A stretch of 64,000 nucleotides of DNA from Pseudomonas sp. R4-35-07 (GCF_003852235.1 NZ_CP027732.1:3286001-3350000), one strand, 5' to 3'. Counted from the stretch's first letter, positions 25,857-33,728 are shown. Numbers and translations: made by a program. Notes: generated by a model not told the origin, from the letters alone.

Positions 25857-26655
25857 GGCTGTACTGCTCGTGCAAATCGCGCAGGGCCTGGGACGGCGCC
25901 ATGCCGGTGCGCTCGCCCAGGGCAATCAGGAAGCCGCTTTTATGCCAGCCCTTCACGATGGCATCGAGCCTGGCCTGGGTGTCGTGCTCGCCCTTGCGAA
26001 TCCAGATCACCGAGTTGGAGGGAATCAGGTCACCCGGCAGCGGTATCTCATAACCGGCCCACTCGGCGTCGCCGAGCAAGGCGTGCATGGTCGGGCTGAC
26101 GTGCACCGCCGCCACGCACCCATTGCCGCGCAACGACAGCAGCGATTCGGACTGGCTGCGGAACGCCTTGATCTGCGCGCCGTAGGTGTCTTGCAACGGC
26201 TTGATGAAGTTGCTGCCCTGGGACACGCACACCGGCTTGTCCTTGAGGTCGGCCCACTGTTTGATGCCCGACCCCTTGCGAATCAACGCCGCGCCACCGA
26301 CTTCTTCGTACGGCGTGGGCACGTAGTCGAGGATCTCGGCGCGCTCTTCGGTGAACTGCATATTGGCGATCAGAATGTCGACCTTGCCCTGTTGCAGGAA
26401 CTGCACACGGTTGGGCGCCAGCACCGAAACGGTCTTGGTCTCGACGCCCAGCGCCTGGCCGACGGCCTTGGCCAGTTCGACGTTGTAACCCAGGTGCTCG
26501 CCGGTCTTGGGGTCGAGGGTGCCGAACGGCGGGCCGCTGAGGATCACCCCGACGCTGATGGCGTGGCGCTGGCCGATCTTGTCGAGGGTGGCGTCGGCAT
26601 GGGCCACGCCTGCGCACAGGGCCAGGCCGAGCGCGAGGAGGCTTTTGAACGGCAT
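25849..26655 (-). CDS. Periplasmic amino acid-binding protein A of the ABC system
   Basis: 268 residues with a signal peptide (MPFKSLLALGLALCAGVAHA cut before DATLDK). Bacterial solute-binding family 3: ISVGVILSGPPFGTLDPKTG, LGYNVELAKAVGQAL, VDILIANMQFTEERAEILDY and VSQGSNFIKPLQDTYG. It is a close paralogue of the next protein upstream, sharing DATLDKI, PNRVQFLQQGKVD and the ending pattern. Two different binding proteins for one permease pair would widen the range of ligands or their affinity. It starts 1 bp after the other protein's stop. Confidence 0.9.
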   Translation of the reverse strand: MPFKSLLALGLALCAGVAHADATLDKIGQRHAISVGVILSGPPFGTLDPKTGEHLGYNVELAKAVGQALGVETKTVSVLAPNRVQFLQQGKVDILIANMQFTEERAEILDYVPTPYEEVGGAALIRKGSGIKQWADLKDKPVCVSQGSNFIKPLQDTYGAQIKAFRSQSESLLSLRGNGCVAAVHVSPTMHALLGDAEWAGYEIPLPGDLIPSNSVIWIRKGEHDTQARLDAIVKGWHKSGFLIALGERTGMAPSQALRDLHEQYSHE

Positions 26656-26656
26656 G

Positions 26657-27478
26657 TCAGGCCCCCTTGAACTGTTGTTGCAACTCCACCAGCGCCGGCG
26701 AGGCCGGGCTGATGCGGTTGCGGGTCTGGGCTTCGATCAGCCAGCCGCTGCCGTGCAGCCGCTTGATGATCGGGTCGAGCCTGGCCTGGGTGTCGCTTTC
26801 GCCGCGACGGGTCCAGATCACCGATGGCGCCGGGTTGAGTTCCGGGCCGATGACACGGTAGTCCTGCCATTCGGCGCTGTCGTTAATCAGCGGGTTGATC
26901 AGGGTGGCGTCATGCACCGCCGCCACGCAATTGTTACCGCGCAGGGCCAGCAGGGATTCGGAGGAGCTTTTGAACGCCTTGATCTGCGCGCCGGATTCGG
27001 TCAGCGATTTGACATAGCTGCTGCCCTGGGAGGTACACACCGGCTGATCCTTGAGGTCTTCCCAGCGTGCGATCTTGCTGCGCTTGAGTACGGCCGCGGC
27101 GCCGCCGACGCGGTAGAACGGAGTGGGCACAAACCCGAGGATTTCGCCGCGCTCGGCGGTCCATTCCATGTTCGCGATCAGCAGATCAACCTTGCCCTGC
27201 TGCAGGAACTGCACACGGTTGGCGGGCAGTACCGGCACCAGTTGCACCTGGGCCTGGAGCTGGCGGCCGAGTTCGTTGGCCAGGTCCACGTTCAGGCCCT
27301 TGGGCTGCTGCGTCGTCGGGTCGATGCTGCCGAACGGCCCGCCGGACAACAGCACGCCCACCACCAGCACATGGCGCTGCTCGATCTTGTCCAGGGTCGC
27401 ATCGGCCTGCGCCGCCACGCTGGCGCCCAGGGCGATCATCGACCCGAGGGCCACCGGCAACCATTTCTTCAACTTCAT
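26657..27478 (-). CDS. Periplasmic amino acid-binding protein B, first gene of the operon
   Basis: 273 residues with a signal peptide (MKLKKWLPVALGSMIALGAS cut near AQA-DATLDK). Solute-binding family 3 as in its paralogue: VLVVGVLLSGGPFGSIDPTT, GLNVDLANELGRQLQ, VDLLIANMEWTAERGEILGF, and SQGSSYVKSLTESGAQIK. The two cysteines near QPVCTSQGS and GNNCVAAVH are in both paralogues and might form a disulfide in the periplasm. It opens the minus-strand run and is divergent from the LysR gene, with a 243-bp control region. Confidence 0.9.
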   Translation of the reverse strand: MKLKKWLPVALGSMIALGASVAAQADATLDKIEQRHVLVVGVLLSGGPFGSIDPTTQQPKGLNVDLANELGRQLQAQVQLVPVLPANRVQFLQQGKVDLLIANMEWTAERGEILGFVPTPFYRVGGAAAVLKRSKIARWEDLKDQPVCTSQGSSYVKSLTESGAQIKAFKSSSESLLALRGNNCVAAVHDATLINPLINDSAEWQDYRVIGPELNPAPSVIWTRRGESDTQARLDPIIKRLHGSGWLIEAQTRNRISPASPALVELQQQFKGA

Positions 27479-27721
27479 TGGATTTCCCCTGGCGAATGAT
27501 CGGCGTAGCCCCGACCTGATGGAGGGGCATGCTAGGGAGAGTGGGCGAGCAACGGAAATGCAAATATCTCATATCGTTATAACTTTACTTTGAGGCGCCA
27601 CCTTCGATTGCGGAATAAGCCATGCTTTGCTGGACTGAATAAAAACAGGCTTCCCTCATACATAAAAAAATGTAATGTTTAACTTCACACCGTTGATATA
27701 AAACCGCCTCCGGAACCGGCC
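27479..27721. promoter_or_regulatory. Divergent control region, binding-protein operon / LysR
   Basis: 243 bp, clearly AT-richer than its neighbours. It has an 8-bp palindrome GTTATAAC in the run CATATCGTTATAACTTTACT (27572-27591) and an A-rich tract near 27663. These are likely sites for the LysR protein or CysB, but no definite T-N11-A operator can be fixed by eye. Confidence 0.45.
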
Positions 27722-28573
27722 ATGTCGACCCTCGACCTAGAACTGTTGCGCACCTTTATCGCCGTGGTCGATCACCACAGCTTCGCCGAAGCCGGCCTAC
27801 ACCTGGCCCGCACCCAATCTTCCGTGACCCAGCATATGCAGCGCCTCGAGCAGCAGGTGGGGGTCAGCCTGTTCGAGAAGCGCGGGCGGCAAAAGCAACT
27901 GACCGAGCCCGGACTGCAGTTGCTGCGCCATGCGCGCCAGATGCTGTCGTTGAATGACGAGGTGCTGAATTCCCTGCGTGAAAGCAGCCTGAGCGGCGTG
28001 TTGCGTATCGGCTCGCCGCACGATATCGCCGACACCATCCTGCCGCCGATCCTCAGCCACATCGCCCGCTCCGCGCCGCGCTTGCGCCTGGAAATCGATG
28101 TGGGGCGCAGCCCGTTTCTGATGGACGATCTGCACCGGGGCAAGGTCGACATGGTCATTTCCACCCGCTCCGACCCCACCCTGGAGGGGTTTGCCTTGCG
28201 CACCTCGCCGGTCTGGTGGATTTGTTCGGCGCAGTACATTCATCAGCCCAGCGAACCGTTGCCATTGATTCTGGTGGATGAGCCGAGCATCTACCGGCGC
28301 TATGCACTGGAGGCACTGGAGCGGGCCAATATTGCCTGGCGCCAGGCGTACCTGGCGTCGAACCTGATCGGGATCAAGGCGGCGACCCGTGCCGGGCTGG
28401 GGGTGACGCCGCGCAGCATGGAGATGCTTGGCCCGGACATGCGCGTATTGGGCGAAACGGACGGGCTGCCGCGCCTGCCGGAGGTGACGTATTACCTCTG
28501 GATCCGCCCCAACACGGCCAACCCGATTGCCAGGAAAGCCTATGACTTGATTCGTGGCAGCCAGGGCTTGTAA
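27722..28573 (+). CDS. LysR family regulator, divergent from the sulfur amino acid operon
   Basis: 283 residues. A canonical LysR helix-turn-helix: LDLELLRTFIAVVDHHSFAE, then AGLHLARTQSSVTQHMQRLE and QQVGVSLFEKRGRQKQLTEP. The effector domain has LRIGSPHDIADTILPPILSH and, later, LASNLIGIKAATRAGLGVTP. It faces the binding-protein gene across 243 bp, the classical layout for a LysR that controls its divergent neighbour. The ligand could be the imported compound or a product. A C-S lyase gene follows on the same strand. Confidence 0.9.
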   Translation: MSTLDLELLRTFIAVVDHHSFAEAGLHLARTQSSVTQHMQRLEQQVGVSLFEKRGRQKQLTEPGLQLLRHARQMLSLNDEVLNSLRESSLSGVLRIGSPHDIADTILPPILSHIARSAPRLRLEIDVGRSPFLMDDLHRGKVDMVISTRSDPTLEGFALRTSPVWWICSAQYIHQPSEPLPLILVDEPSIYRRYALEALERANIAWRQAYLASNLIGIKAATRAGLGVTPRSMEMLGPDMRVLGETDGLPRLPEVTYYLWIRPNTANPIARKAYDLIRGSQGL

Positions 28574-28587
28574 AACACGCTGCTGGC

Positions 28588-28606
28588 AACGGGATGTTAT
28601 CCCGTT
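28588..28606 (+). terminator. Possible terminator hairpin after the LysR gene
   Basis: AACGGGAT and ATCCCGTT pair perfectly around a 3-nt loop, 14 bp after the LysR stop. No U-run follows, so it might instead be a leader hairpin for the lyase gene. Confidence 0.4.
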
Positions 28607-28652
28607 AGAATCACCGCCCTATACTGCCCGCCTTCCTGATACGAGCCCCTCC

Positions 28653-29798
28653 ATGAGCTTTGATTTCGACACGATCCACCCACGCCTCGGCACCGGCAGC
28701 ACCAAGTGGAACCGCTACCCGCAAGACGTCTTGCCGATGTGGATCGCCGACATGGACATCGCCGCCCCACCTGCCATCCTTCAAGCCTTGCATGCGCGCC
28801 TCGACCAGCAGGTGCTCGGCTACAGCGTCGCCGGCCCGGATGTGCGCGAGGCGATCATCGCCGACCTGTGGGCCAAGTACGCGTGGCGCGTGCAACCGGA
28901 TGAGCTGCTGTTCCTGCCGGGCGTCGAGCCGGGTTTCAATATGGCCTTGCACGCGTTTGTCCAGCCAGGCCAGCCGGTGGTGCTGCAAACCCCCAACTAC
29001 CGGCCGATTCGCCTGGCGCCCGGCCACTGGAATTTGCCACGCATCGAAGTAGCGTTCGAGTGGATCGAGGGCGAATACCGCACGCCCCTGCCGGCGCTGC
29101 GCCAGGCACTGAGCGGCGCCGGTGCGCTGCTGTTGAGCAACCCGCACAACCCCATCGGCAAAGTCTTTCCCCATGCAGAACTGCTGGCCGTGGCCAACGC
29201 CTGCCTGGAAAGCGGTGCGCTGATCATCTCCGATGAAATCCATGCCGAACTGTGCTTTGACGGCCGTCGGCATATCCCGATTGCCAGCCTCAGCGAAGAG
29301 ATTGCCCAGCGCACCATCACGCTGATGTCGGCGAGCAAGGCCTATAACGTGGCCGGCCTGAAGACCTGTTTTGCCGTGGTGCAGAATGCCGAAATCCGCG
29401 AGCGTTTCAACCAGGCCCGTTGCGGCATGGTCGACAGCGTCAGCCCCCTGGGCCTGGAAGCCACCCGCGCCGCCTACAGCCAATGCGGCGCCTGGCTCGA
29501 CGCGCTGAAGCATTACCTGCAAGCCAACCGTGATTACCTGCTCGATGCCGTGCACACTCGCCTGCCCGGCGTGGTAATGCATGCGCCACAAGGTACATTC
29601 CTGGCCTGGCTCGATTGCAGCGCCCTGGGCCTGGAAGATCCGCAGCAGTTCTTCCTGGAACAGGCCAAGGTCGGGTTGAGCGCCGGCATTGAGTTCGGCG
29701 ATGACAGCCAGCAGTTCGTGCGCCTGAACTTCGGCTGCCCACGGTCGATGCTGGAAGAGGGCCTGCAACGTATGGAACGCAGCCTGAAAAACCGCTGA
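28653..29798 (+). CDS. MalY/PatB-family PLP C-S lyase (cystathionine beta-lyase-like aminotransferase)
   Basis: 381 residues starting MSFDFDTIHPRLGTGSTKWN. The MalY/PatB opening TGSTKWNRYPQDVLPMWIAD is characteristic. Also visible: NPHNPIGKVF, LIISDEIHAELCFDGRRHIP and the PLP lysine in LMSASKAYNVAGLKTCFAVV. Such enzymes split L-cystathionine, L-cystine or S-conjugates into pyruvate, ammonia and a thiol. Placed 79 bp after the LysR gene on the same strand, it gives the island a second, unrelated C-S lyase besides the rhodanese fusion. A plain aminotransferase role cannot be excluded. Confidence 0.88.
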   Translation: MSFDFDTIHPRLGTGSTKWNRYPQDVLPMWIADMDIAAPPAILQALHARLDQQVLGYSVAGPDVREAIIADLWAKYAWRVQPDELLFLPGVEPGFNMALHAFVQPGQPVVLQTPNYRPIRLAPGHWNLPRIEVAFEWIEGEYRTPLPALRQALSGAGALLLSNPHNPIGKVFPHAELLAVANACLESGALIISDEIHAELCFDGRRHIPIASLSEEIAQRTITLMSASKAYNVAGLKTCFAVVQNAEIRERFNQARCGMVDSVSPLGLEATRAAYSQCGAWLDALKHYLQANRDYLLDAVHTRLPGVVMHAPQGTFLAWLDCSALGLEDPQQFFLEQAKVGLSAGIEFGDDSQQFVRLNFGCPRSMLEEGLQRMERSLKNR

Positions 29799-29880
29799 AT
29801 GGGCTGGAACCGTAGAAGGCTTTTTCAGCACTCAAGGCAATCCCCTTGTGCCGCTGAACCTTCTCGGAGCTTTGCGCCCT

Positions 29881-30567
29881 ATGCTGTCGACACGCCCTGC
29901 AACCAACGGCCCTGTGCAATTCACAGAAGCATTCAAGCCGAACCAGTCACCGCAAGAACCTGCACCAACGGGCTCGGTTCTAGAGGCCGCTGCCTTCACC
30001 GCATCACATCAATTGACGCGCTTTGTGGGGCTGAAACATCCACTGGCTAACCCGCCCAGCGCGCGTTCAGACATCAAGTCTGTGGAGGTCGAAATGGGCC
30101 GGTCAGTCTCTTTGAATAGAGGCCACGACCCGCTCGCTACCCGCGGGTTGTCGGACTGCTCGGCGCTGGCAGTGCTCACCGGCTGGAACGGATCCACCTA
30201 CCAGAATCGCACCTTGATGCATCTTACCGGCAGCAATCTGGAACTGGGCCTGAATCCGGGAAATAGCGATACTCGAGCATTGATGCACAGATTGCAGGCG
30301 TCGCTGGACAAGAACAGTCATGTGATTCTGGTAGCCGGGGTGAATTCAAGTTCCCTGCAAGGCATGGCAACGACCATCGGGCAAACCCTGCACGGCGAGC
30401 AGCCGCTACGGGACCTGCTCATCGGCCACTCAGGCGCGGCAGTGACCCTGGCCAGTTCCACCGGCATCACAATCAATGCCGATGGCACCTTCAAATTGCT
30501 CGACGGAACCGGTAAAGGGGTACTCAGTCGCGAAGACGTCGCCAGCGTGTTTGATCGCGTCGACTGA
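29881..30567 (+). CDS. Possible secreted effector with a Cys-His deamidase-like core; otherwise unknown
   Basis: 228 residues from ATG 29881; a GTG at 29848 with an AAGG site would add 11. The first 60 residues are rich in Pro, Ser, Thr and Asn with no signal peptide, like the leaders of type III effectors. The middle reads GLSDCSALAVLTGWN, then TLMHLTGSNLELG (Cys93, His114). This pattern, Cys at the end of a turn and His in an HxTG strand, recalls CNF1/CheD/BLF1-type glutamine deamidases, although the spacing differs. A C-terminal beta-rich tail follows (GITINADGTFKLLDGTGKGV). No chaperone or secretion gene lies beside it. Function is a guess. Confidence 0.5.
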   Translation: MLSTRPATNGPVQFTEAFKPNQSPQEPAPTGSVLEAAAFTASHQLTRFVGLKHPLANPPSARSDIKSVEVEMGRSVSLNRGHDPLATRGLSDCSALAVLTGWNGSTYQNRTLMHLTGSNLELGLNPGNSDTRALMHRLQASLDKNSHVILVAGVNSSSLQGMATTIGQTLHGEQPLRDLLIGHSGAAVTLASSTGITINADGTFKLLDGTGKGVLSREDVASVFDRVD

Positions 30568-30587
30568 AAACGCCCGCCTCAGGCTTT

Positions 30588-30803
30588 TTAAAGCTTGGCG
30601 ATGGACACTTCGGTAGACTTCACAAAGGCAATTACCTCGCTGCCTACCTTCAACTCCAGGTCACGCACCGAGCGGGTGGTGATCACCGACGTGACGATGC
30701 CGGATGCGGTTTGCACGTCGATTTCCGACACCACTTCACCCAGCAGGATTTCCTTGATCACGCCCTTGAACTGGTTGCGCACGTTGATCGCTTTAATGGT
30801 CAT
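30588..30803 (-). CDS. Mop/TOBE-domain molybdate-binding protein (SsuF-like)
   Basis: 71 residues starting MTIKAINVRNQFKGVIKEIL; AAAAGGAAAACC precedes the ATG at 30803. The Mop signature is clear: NQFKGVIKEILLGEVVSEID, then SGIVTSVITTRSVRDLELKV and EVIAFVKSTEV. Such proteins bind molybdate as oligomers. In P. putida, ssuF of the sulfonate operon encodes a protein of this size and kind. Here it is divergent from a sulfonate-type ABC transporter, which supports an SsuF role, though ssuE and ssuD are absent from the window. Confidence 0.85.
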   Translation of the reverse strand: MTIKAINVRNQFKGVIKEILLGEVVSEIDVQTASGIVTSVITTRSVRDLELKVGSEVIAFVKSTEVSIAKL

Positions 30804-31118
30804 ATCGGTTTTCCTTTTGGCTGTTGAGTCAATCCGCACGAATGCGCAGGCACTCAAAATGCGCTCTCGACAAGAACATTAAAAGGAATATATAACTCTT
30901 TATTTATTCGATATAGATATATACAAACTGTTGCCCAGCCAACAGCACTTCAACAATCTGCCTGCATCCGCCACAGCCTCCACTCGGCACACACGCGCAA
31001 ACACGCGACAACGCAGATGGCACAGAGACTGCATATTCCTTAAAAGCATGATGGAACATGCGAACTAATTTTCTGAATATAAGAAAACTCTAAATGCCCA
31101 CGTGCCCGGAGCTGTTCC
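30804..31118. promoter_or_regulatory. AT-rich divergent control region between mop/ssuF-like and ABC transporter genes
   Basis: 315 bp without a gene. Two AT-rich patches stand out: around 30880-30930 (ATATATAACT and TATAGATATATACA), facing the Mop gene, and 31037-31095 (TTCCTTAAAAGC, then TTTTCTGAATATAAG), facing the transporter. AT-rich upstream regions of this kind are typical of CysB-dependent sulfur-starvation genes in Pseudomonas. No exact operator is claimed. Confidence 0.45.
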
Positions 31119-32075
31119 ATGAAATCCTTTGCCCAACGCTTACTCGGCGCATGCGCCCTCGCCCTGTGCCTGCAGCCGCTGGCCCAGGCCGCCGACAACG
31201 ATCCCGCAAAAGTCACTCTCGACTACGCCTACTACTCACCCGTCAGCCTGGTGCTCAAGCATTTTGGTTGGCTTGAACAAGCCTTGCCGAATTCCAAGGT
31301 AGGCTGGGTATTGAGCCAGGGCAGTAACCGCTCCCTGGAATACCTCAACAGCGGCGGCGTGGATTTCGCCTCTTCCGCCAGTTTGTCCGCGGTGCTGAGC
31401 CGGGCCAACGGCAGCCCGATCAAATCGGTGTATGTGTACAGCCGCGCCGAGTGGACGGCCCTGGTGGTGCGCAAGGATTCGCCCTTCAACAGCGTCACCG
31501 ACCTCAAGGGCAAGAAAATCGCCGCTACCAAAGGCACCGACCCCTACCTGTTCACCCTGCGCAGCCTGCAACAGGCCGGGCTGAACAAGGACGATGTGGA
31601 ACTGGTGCACCTGCAGCATCCGGACGGCCGCACCGCCCTGGAAAAAGGTGACGTTGACGCCTGGGCCGGCCTCGACCCGCATATGGCCGCCAGCCAGATA
31701 CAGGCCGGTTCGCGCCTGCTGTATCGCAACAAGGACTTCAACAGCTACGGCGTGGTCAGCGTCACCGAGCAGTTCGCCAAGGCGCATCCGCAGACCATCA
31801 CCACGGTACTGGGCGCCTATGAAAAGGCCCGGGACTGGGCGGTAAAGCACCCGGATGAGTTCGCCAAGCTGCTCGCCGATGAATCCGGCCTGCCGTTGGA
31901 AGTGGCCAAGCTGCAGCTGTCGCGTACCGACCTGAGCACGCCGTTCTTGAGCAGCAAGGATGTGTTCGCCTCCAAGGCCGCCGCGCCGATCCTGGTGTCC
32001 GAAGAGCTGGTGCGCAAAGGGGTGAACGTGGACCAGGTGATCGACCAGTTGCTCGACACCTCGTTCGGCCGCTAA
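31119..32075 (+). CDS. Sulfonate/taurine-type ABC transporter substrate-binding protein
   Basis: 318 residues with a signal peptide (MKSFAQRLLGACALALCLQP cut near AQA-ADNDP). SsuA/TauA-like fold (NMT1/THI5 superfamily): VTLDYAYYSPVSLVLKHFGW, VLSQGSNRSLEYLNSGGVDF, LKGKKIAATKGTDPYLFTLR and KGDVDAWAGLDPHMA. It captures an organosulfur anion in the periplasm and passes it to the permease/ATPase encoded next. Nitrate, thiamine precursor or aliphatic sulfonate ligands are all possible in this fold; the neighbouring SsuF-like gene favours a sulfonate. Confidence 0.88.
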   Translation: MKSFAQRLLGACALALCLQPLAQAADNDPAKVTLDYAYYSPVSLVLKHFGWLEQALPNSKVGWVLSQGSNRSLEYLNSGGVDFASSASLSAVLSRANGSPIKSVYVYSRAEWTALVVRKDSPFNSVTDLKGKKIAATKGTDPYLFTLRSLQQAGLNKDDVELVHLQHPDGRTALEKGDVDAWAGLDPHMAASQIQAGSRLLYRNKDFNSYGVVSVTEQFAKAHPQTITTVLGAYEKARDWAVKHPDEFAKLLADESGLPLEVAKLQLSRTDLSTPFLSSKDVFASKAAAPILVSEELVRKGVNVDQVIDQLLDTSFGR

Positions 32076-32085
32076 GGAGCGCGTG

Positions 32086-32907
32086 ATGACCAGCAAAACC
32101 CAAGCCCTGCCACTCGCCCCGCCACGACAGATCAAGCGCAGCGCTTGGCCGCAACGGCTCAAGGGCCTGGTGTTGCCAGTACTGATCCTGCTGGTGCTGG
32201 AGGCGGTGGTGCGCGTGGGCTGGCTGCCGTCGTACCAGATGCCGGCGCCCAGCGAGATCGCCGTGACCCTGGCGGACCTCGCCGAAGGCTCCCTGTGGAA
32301 ACACATCAGCGCCAGCCTGGTGCGGGTGCTGCTGGGTTTTGCCATTGGTGCGAGCCTGGCCTTGGTATTCGCCGCCTGGGTGGGCTTGAGCCGCGAAGCC
32401 GAGGCCTATCTGGAGCCGACCTTCGCCGGGTTGCGCTCGATCCCGAGCCTGGCCTGGGTGCCATTGCTGCTGCTGTGGCTGGGCATCGACGAGACCTCCA
32501 AGGTCGTGCTGATCGCGATTGGCGCGTTCTTCCCGGTGTACCTCAATGGCGTTGCGGCCATCCGCGATATCGATCGCAAGCTCGTGGAAGTCGGGCAAAT
32601 GTATGGGTTCAATCGGCGCCGCCTGGTACGTCGCATCCTCTTACCGGCGGCGCTGCCCGGCCTGTTTACCGGATTGCGCAGCGGCCTGAGCCTGGCCTGG
32701 ATGTTTCTGGTGGCGGCAGAGTTGATCGCGGCCACCAAAGGGCTGGGCTACCTGCTCAGCGATGGGCGGGAAACCTCGCGGCCGGATATCGTGCTGGCGG
32801 CGATCATCGTACTGGCGCTGCTCGGCAAGGTCAGCGATGGCCTGCTCGCGGCACTGGAAAAGCGCTGCCTGGCCTGGCGCGACACCTTCCAGGGAGCCGG
32901 AAAATGA
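32086..32907 (+). CDS. Sulfonate-type ABC transporter permease
   Basis: 273 residues from ATG 32086, which AAGGAG precedes by 6 nt; a GTG lies one codon before it. SsuC-like: LVLPVLILLVLEAVVRVGWL, VLLGFAIGASLALVFAAWVG, ILLPAALPGLFTGLRSGLSL (EAA-type loop) and AWMFLVAAELIAATKGLGYL are visible. About six membrane spans. Translation is coupled to the ATPase by a 4-bp overlap. Confidence 0.9.
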   Translation: MTSKTQALPLAPPRQIKRSAWPQRLKGLVLPVLILLVLEAVVRVGWLPSYQMPAPSEIAVTLADLAEGSLWKHISASLVRVLLGFAIGASLALVFAAWVGLSREAEAYLEPTFAGLRSIPSLAWVPLLLLWLGIDETSKVVLIAIGAFFPVYLNGVAAIRDIDRKLVEVGQMYGFNRRRLVRRILLPAALPGLFTGLRSGLSLAWMFLVAAELIAATKGLGYLLSDGRETSRPDIVLAAIIVLALLGKVSDGLLAALEKRCLAWRDTFQGAGK

Positions 32908-33620
32908 GTGTGCAACCGCTGCTGGACATTCACGTTGTGCGCAAAAGCTTCGACAGCGCCGCCGTCTTGAACAATGTGCGCCTGGCCTTGCAACCGCGCG
33001 AAGCCGTGAGCCTGCTGGGGCCCAGCGGGTGCGGCAAAAGCACCTTGTTGCGCATTGTCGCGGGACTGGATAACGACTACCAGGGCGAACTGCACAGCCC
33101 CAACGGCGAGGTGGCCTTCGTGTTCCAGGAACCACGGTTGATGCCCTGGCTTACGGTGGAGCAAAACATCGGCTTCAGCGCGGACAATCACTACGACAAG
33201 GCCTGGGTCACGCAGTTGATCGAAGAAGTCGGCCTCACGGGTTTTGCCCAGGCGCTGCCCAAGGCGTTGTCCGGCGGCATGGCGCAACGGGTCGCGATTG
33301 CACGGGGCCTGTATTCACGGCCGCAGGTGTTGCTGCTGGATGAACCGTTCAGCGCCGTGGATGCGTTCACGCGCATGAAGCTGCAGGACCTGCTGCTGCA
33401 ACTGGCCGAACACCATGCCATCGCCTTGCTGCTGGTGACCCATGATGTGGACGAGGCGCTGTACCTCAGCGACCGGGTATTGGTGATGGGCAATCGGCCC
33501 AGCAGCATTCGCCAGGTGCTGGCGGTGGATTTGCCGCACCCGCGAGACCGGCGCGATCCGTCCCTGGCTCGGCTCAAGGCGCTGTGCCTGACCGAGTTGC
33601 AACACGCCCACGTCATCTGA
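32904..33620 (+). CDS. Sulfonate-type ABC transporter ATPase
   Basis: 238 residues from MSVQPLLDIHVVRKSFDSAA; start ATGA overlaps the permease stop. SsuB-like motifs: Walker A LLGPSGCGKSTLLRIVAGLD, Q-loop FVFQEPRLMPWLTVEQNIGF, signature ALSGGMAQRVAIARGL, Walker B VLLLDEPFSAVD and switch His in LLVTHDVDEALYLSDRV. The QEPRLMPW segment is typical of the nitrate/sulfonate/taurine ATPases. Last gene of the three-gene transporter operon. Confidence 0.92.
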   Translation: MSVQPLLDIHVVRKSFDSAAVLNNVRLALQPREAVSLLGPSGCGKSTLLRIVAGLDNDYQGELHSPNGEVAFVFQEPRLMPWLTVEQNIGFSADNHYDKAWVTQLIEEVGLTGFAQALPKALSGGMAQRVAIARGLYSRPQVLLLDEPFSAVDAFTRMKLQDLLLQLAEHHAIALLLVTHDVDEALYLSDRVLVMGNRPSSIRQVLAVDLPHPRDRRDPSLARLKALCLTELQHAHVI

Positions 33621-33664
33621 CGGACTCCCCTCCAGCGTTCAACGCTCAGGCGCCGACTTGTGCG

Positions 33665-33728
33665 TTGACCATCGCTGTCACACACCATATAGTGTGCCCA
33701 CAAACACATAACACCACTACATAGTGTG
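33665..33728 (+). promoter_or_regulatory. nrdB promoter with two NrdR boxes
   Basis: TTGACC (33665-33670) and TATAGT (33688-33693) with 17-bp spacing form a good sigma-70 promoter. CACACCATATAGTGTG (33681-33696) is a near-perfect NrdR box covering the -10. A second, ACCACTACATAGTGTG (33713-33728), is set 32 bp on, about three helical turns, the usual NrdR pair spacing. A half-site CACACTAT lies at 33748-33755. Confidence 0.8.

Noticed and set aside
24477..26099. 540-codon plus-strand frame opposite the FAD oxidase and binding-protein genes
   Set aside because: Antisense shadow crossing two real genes.
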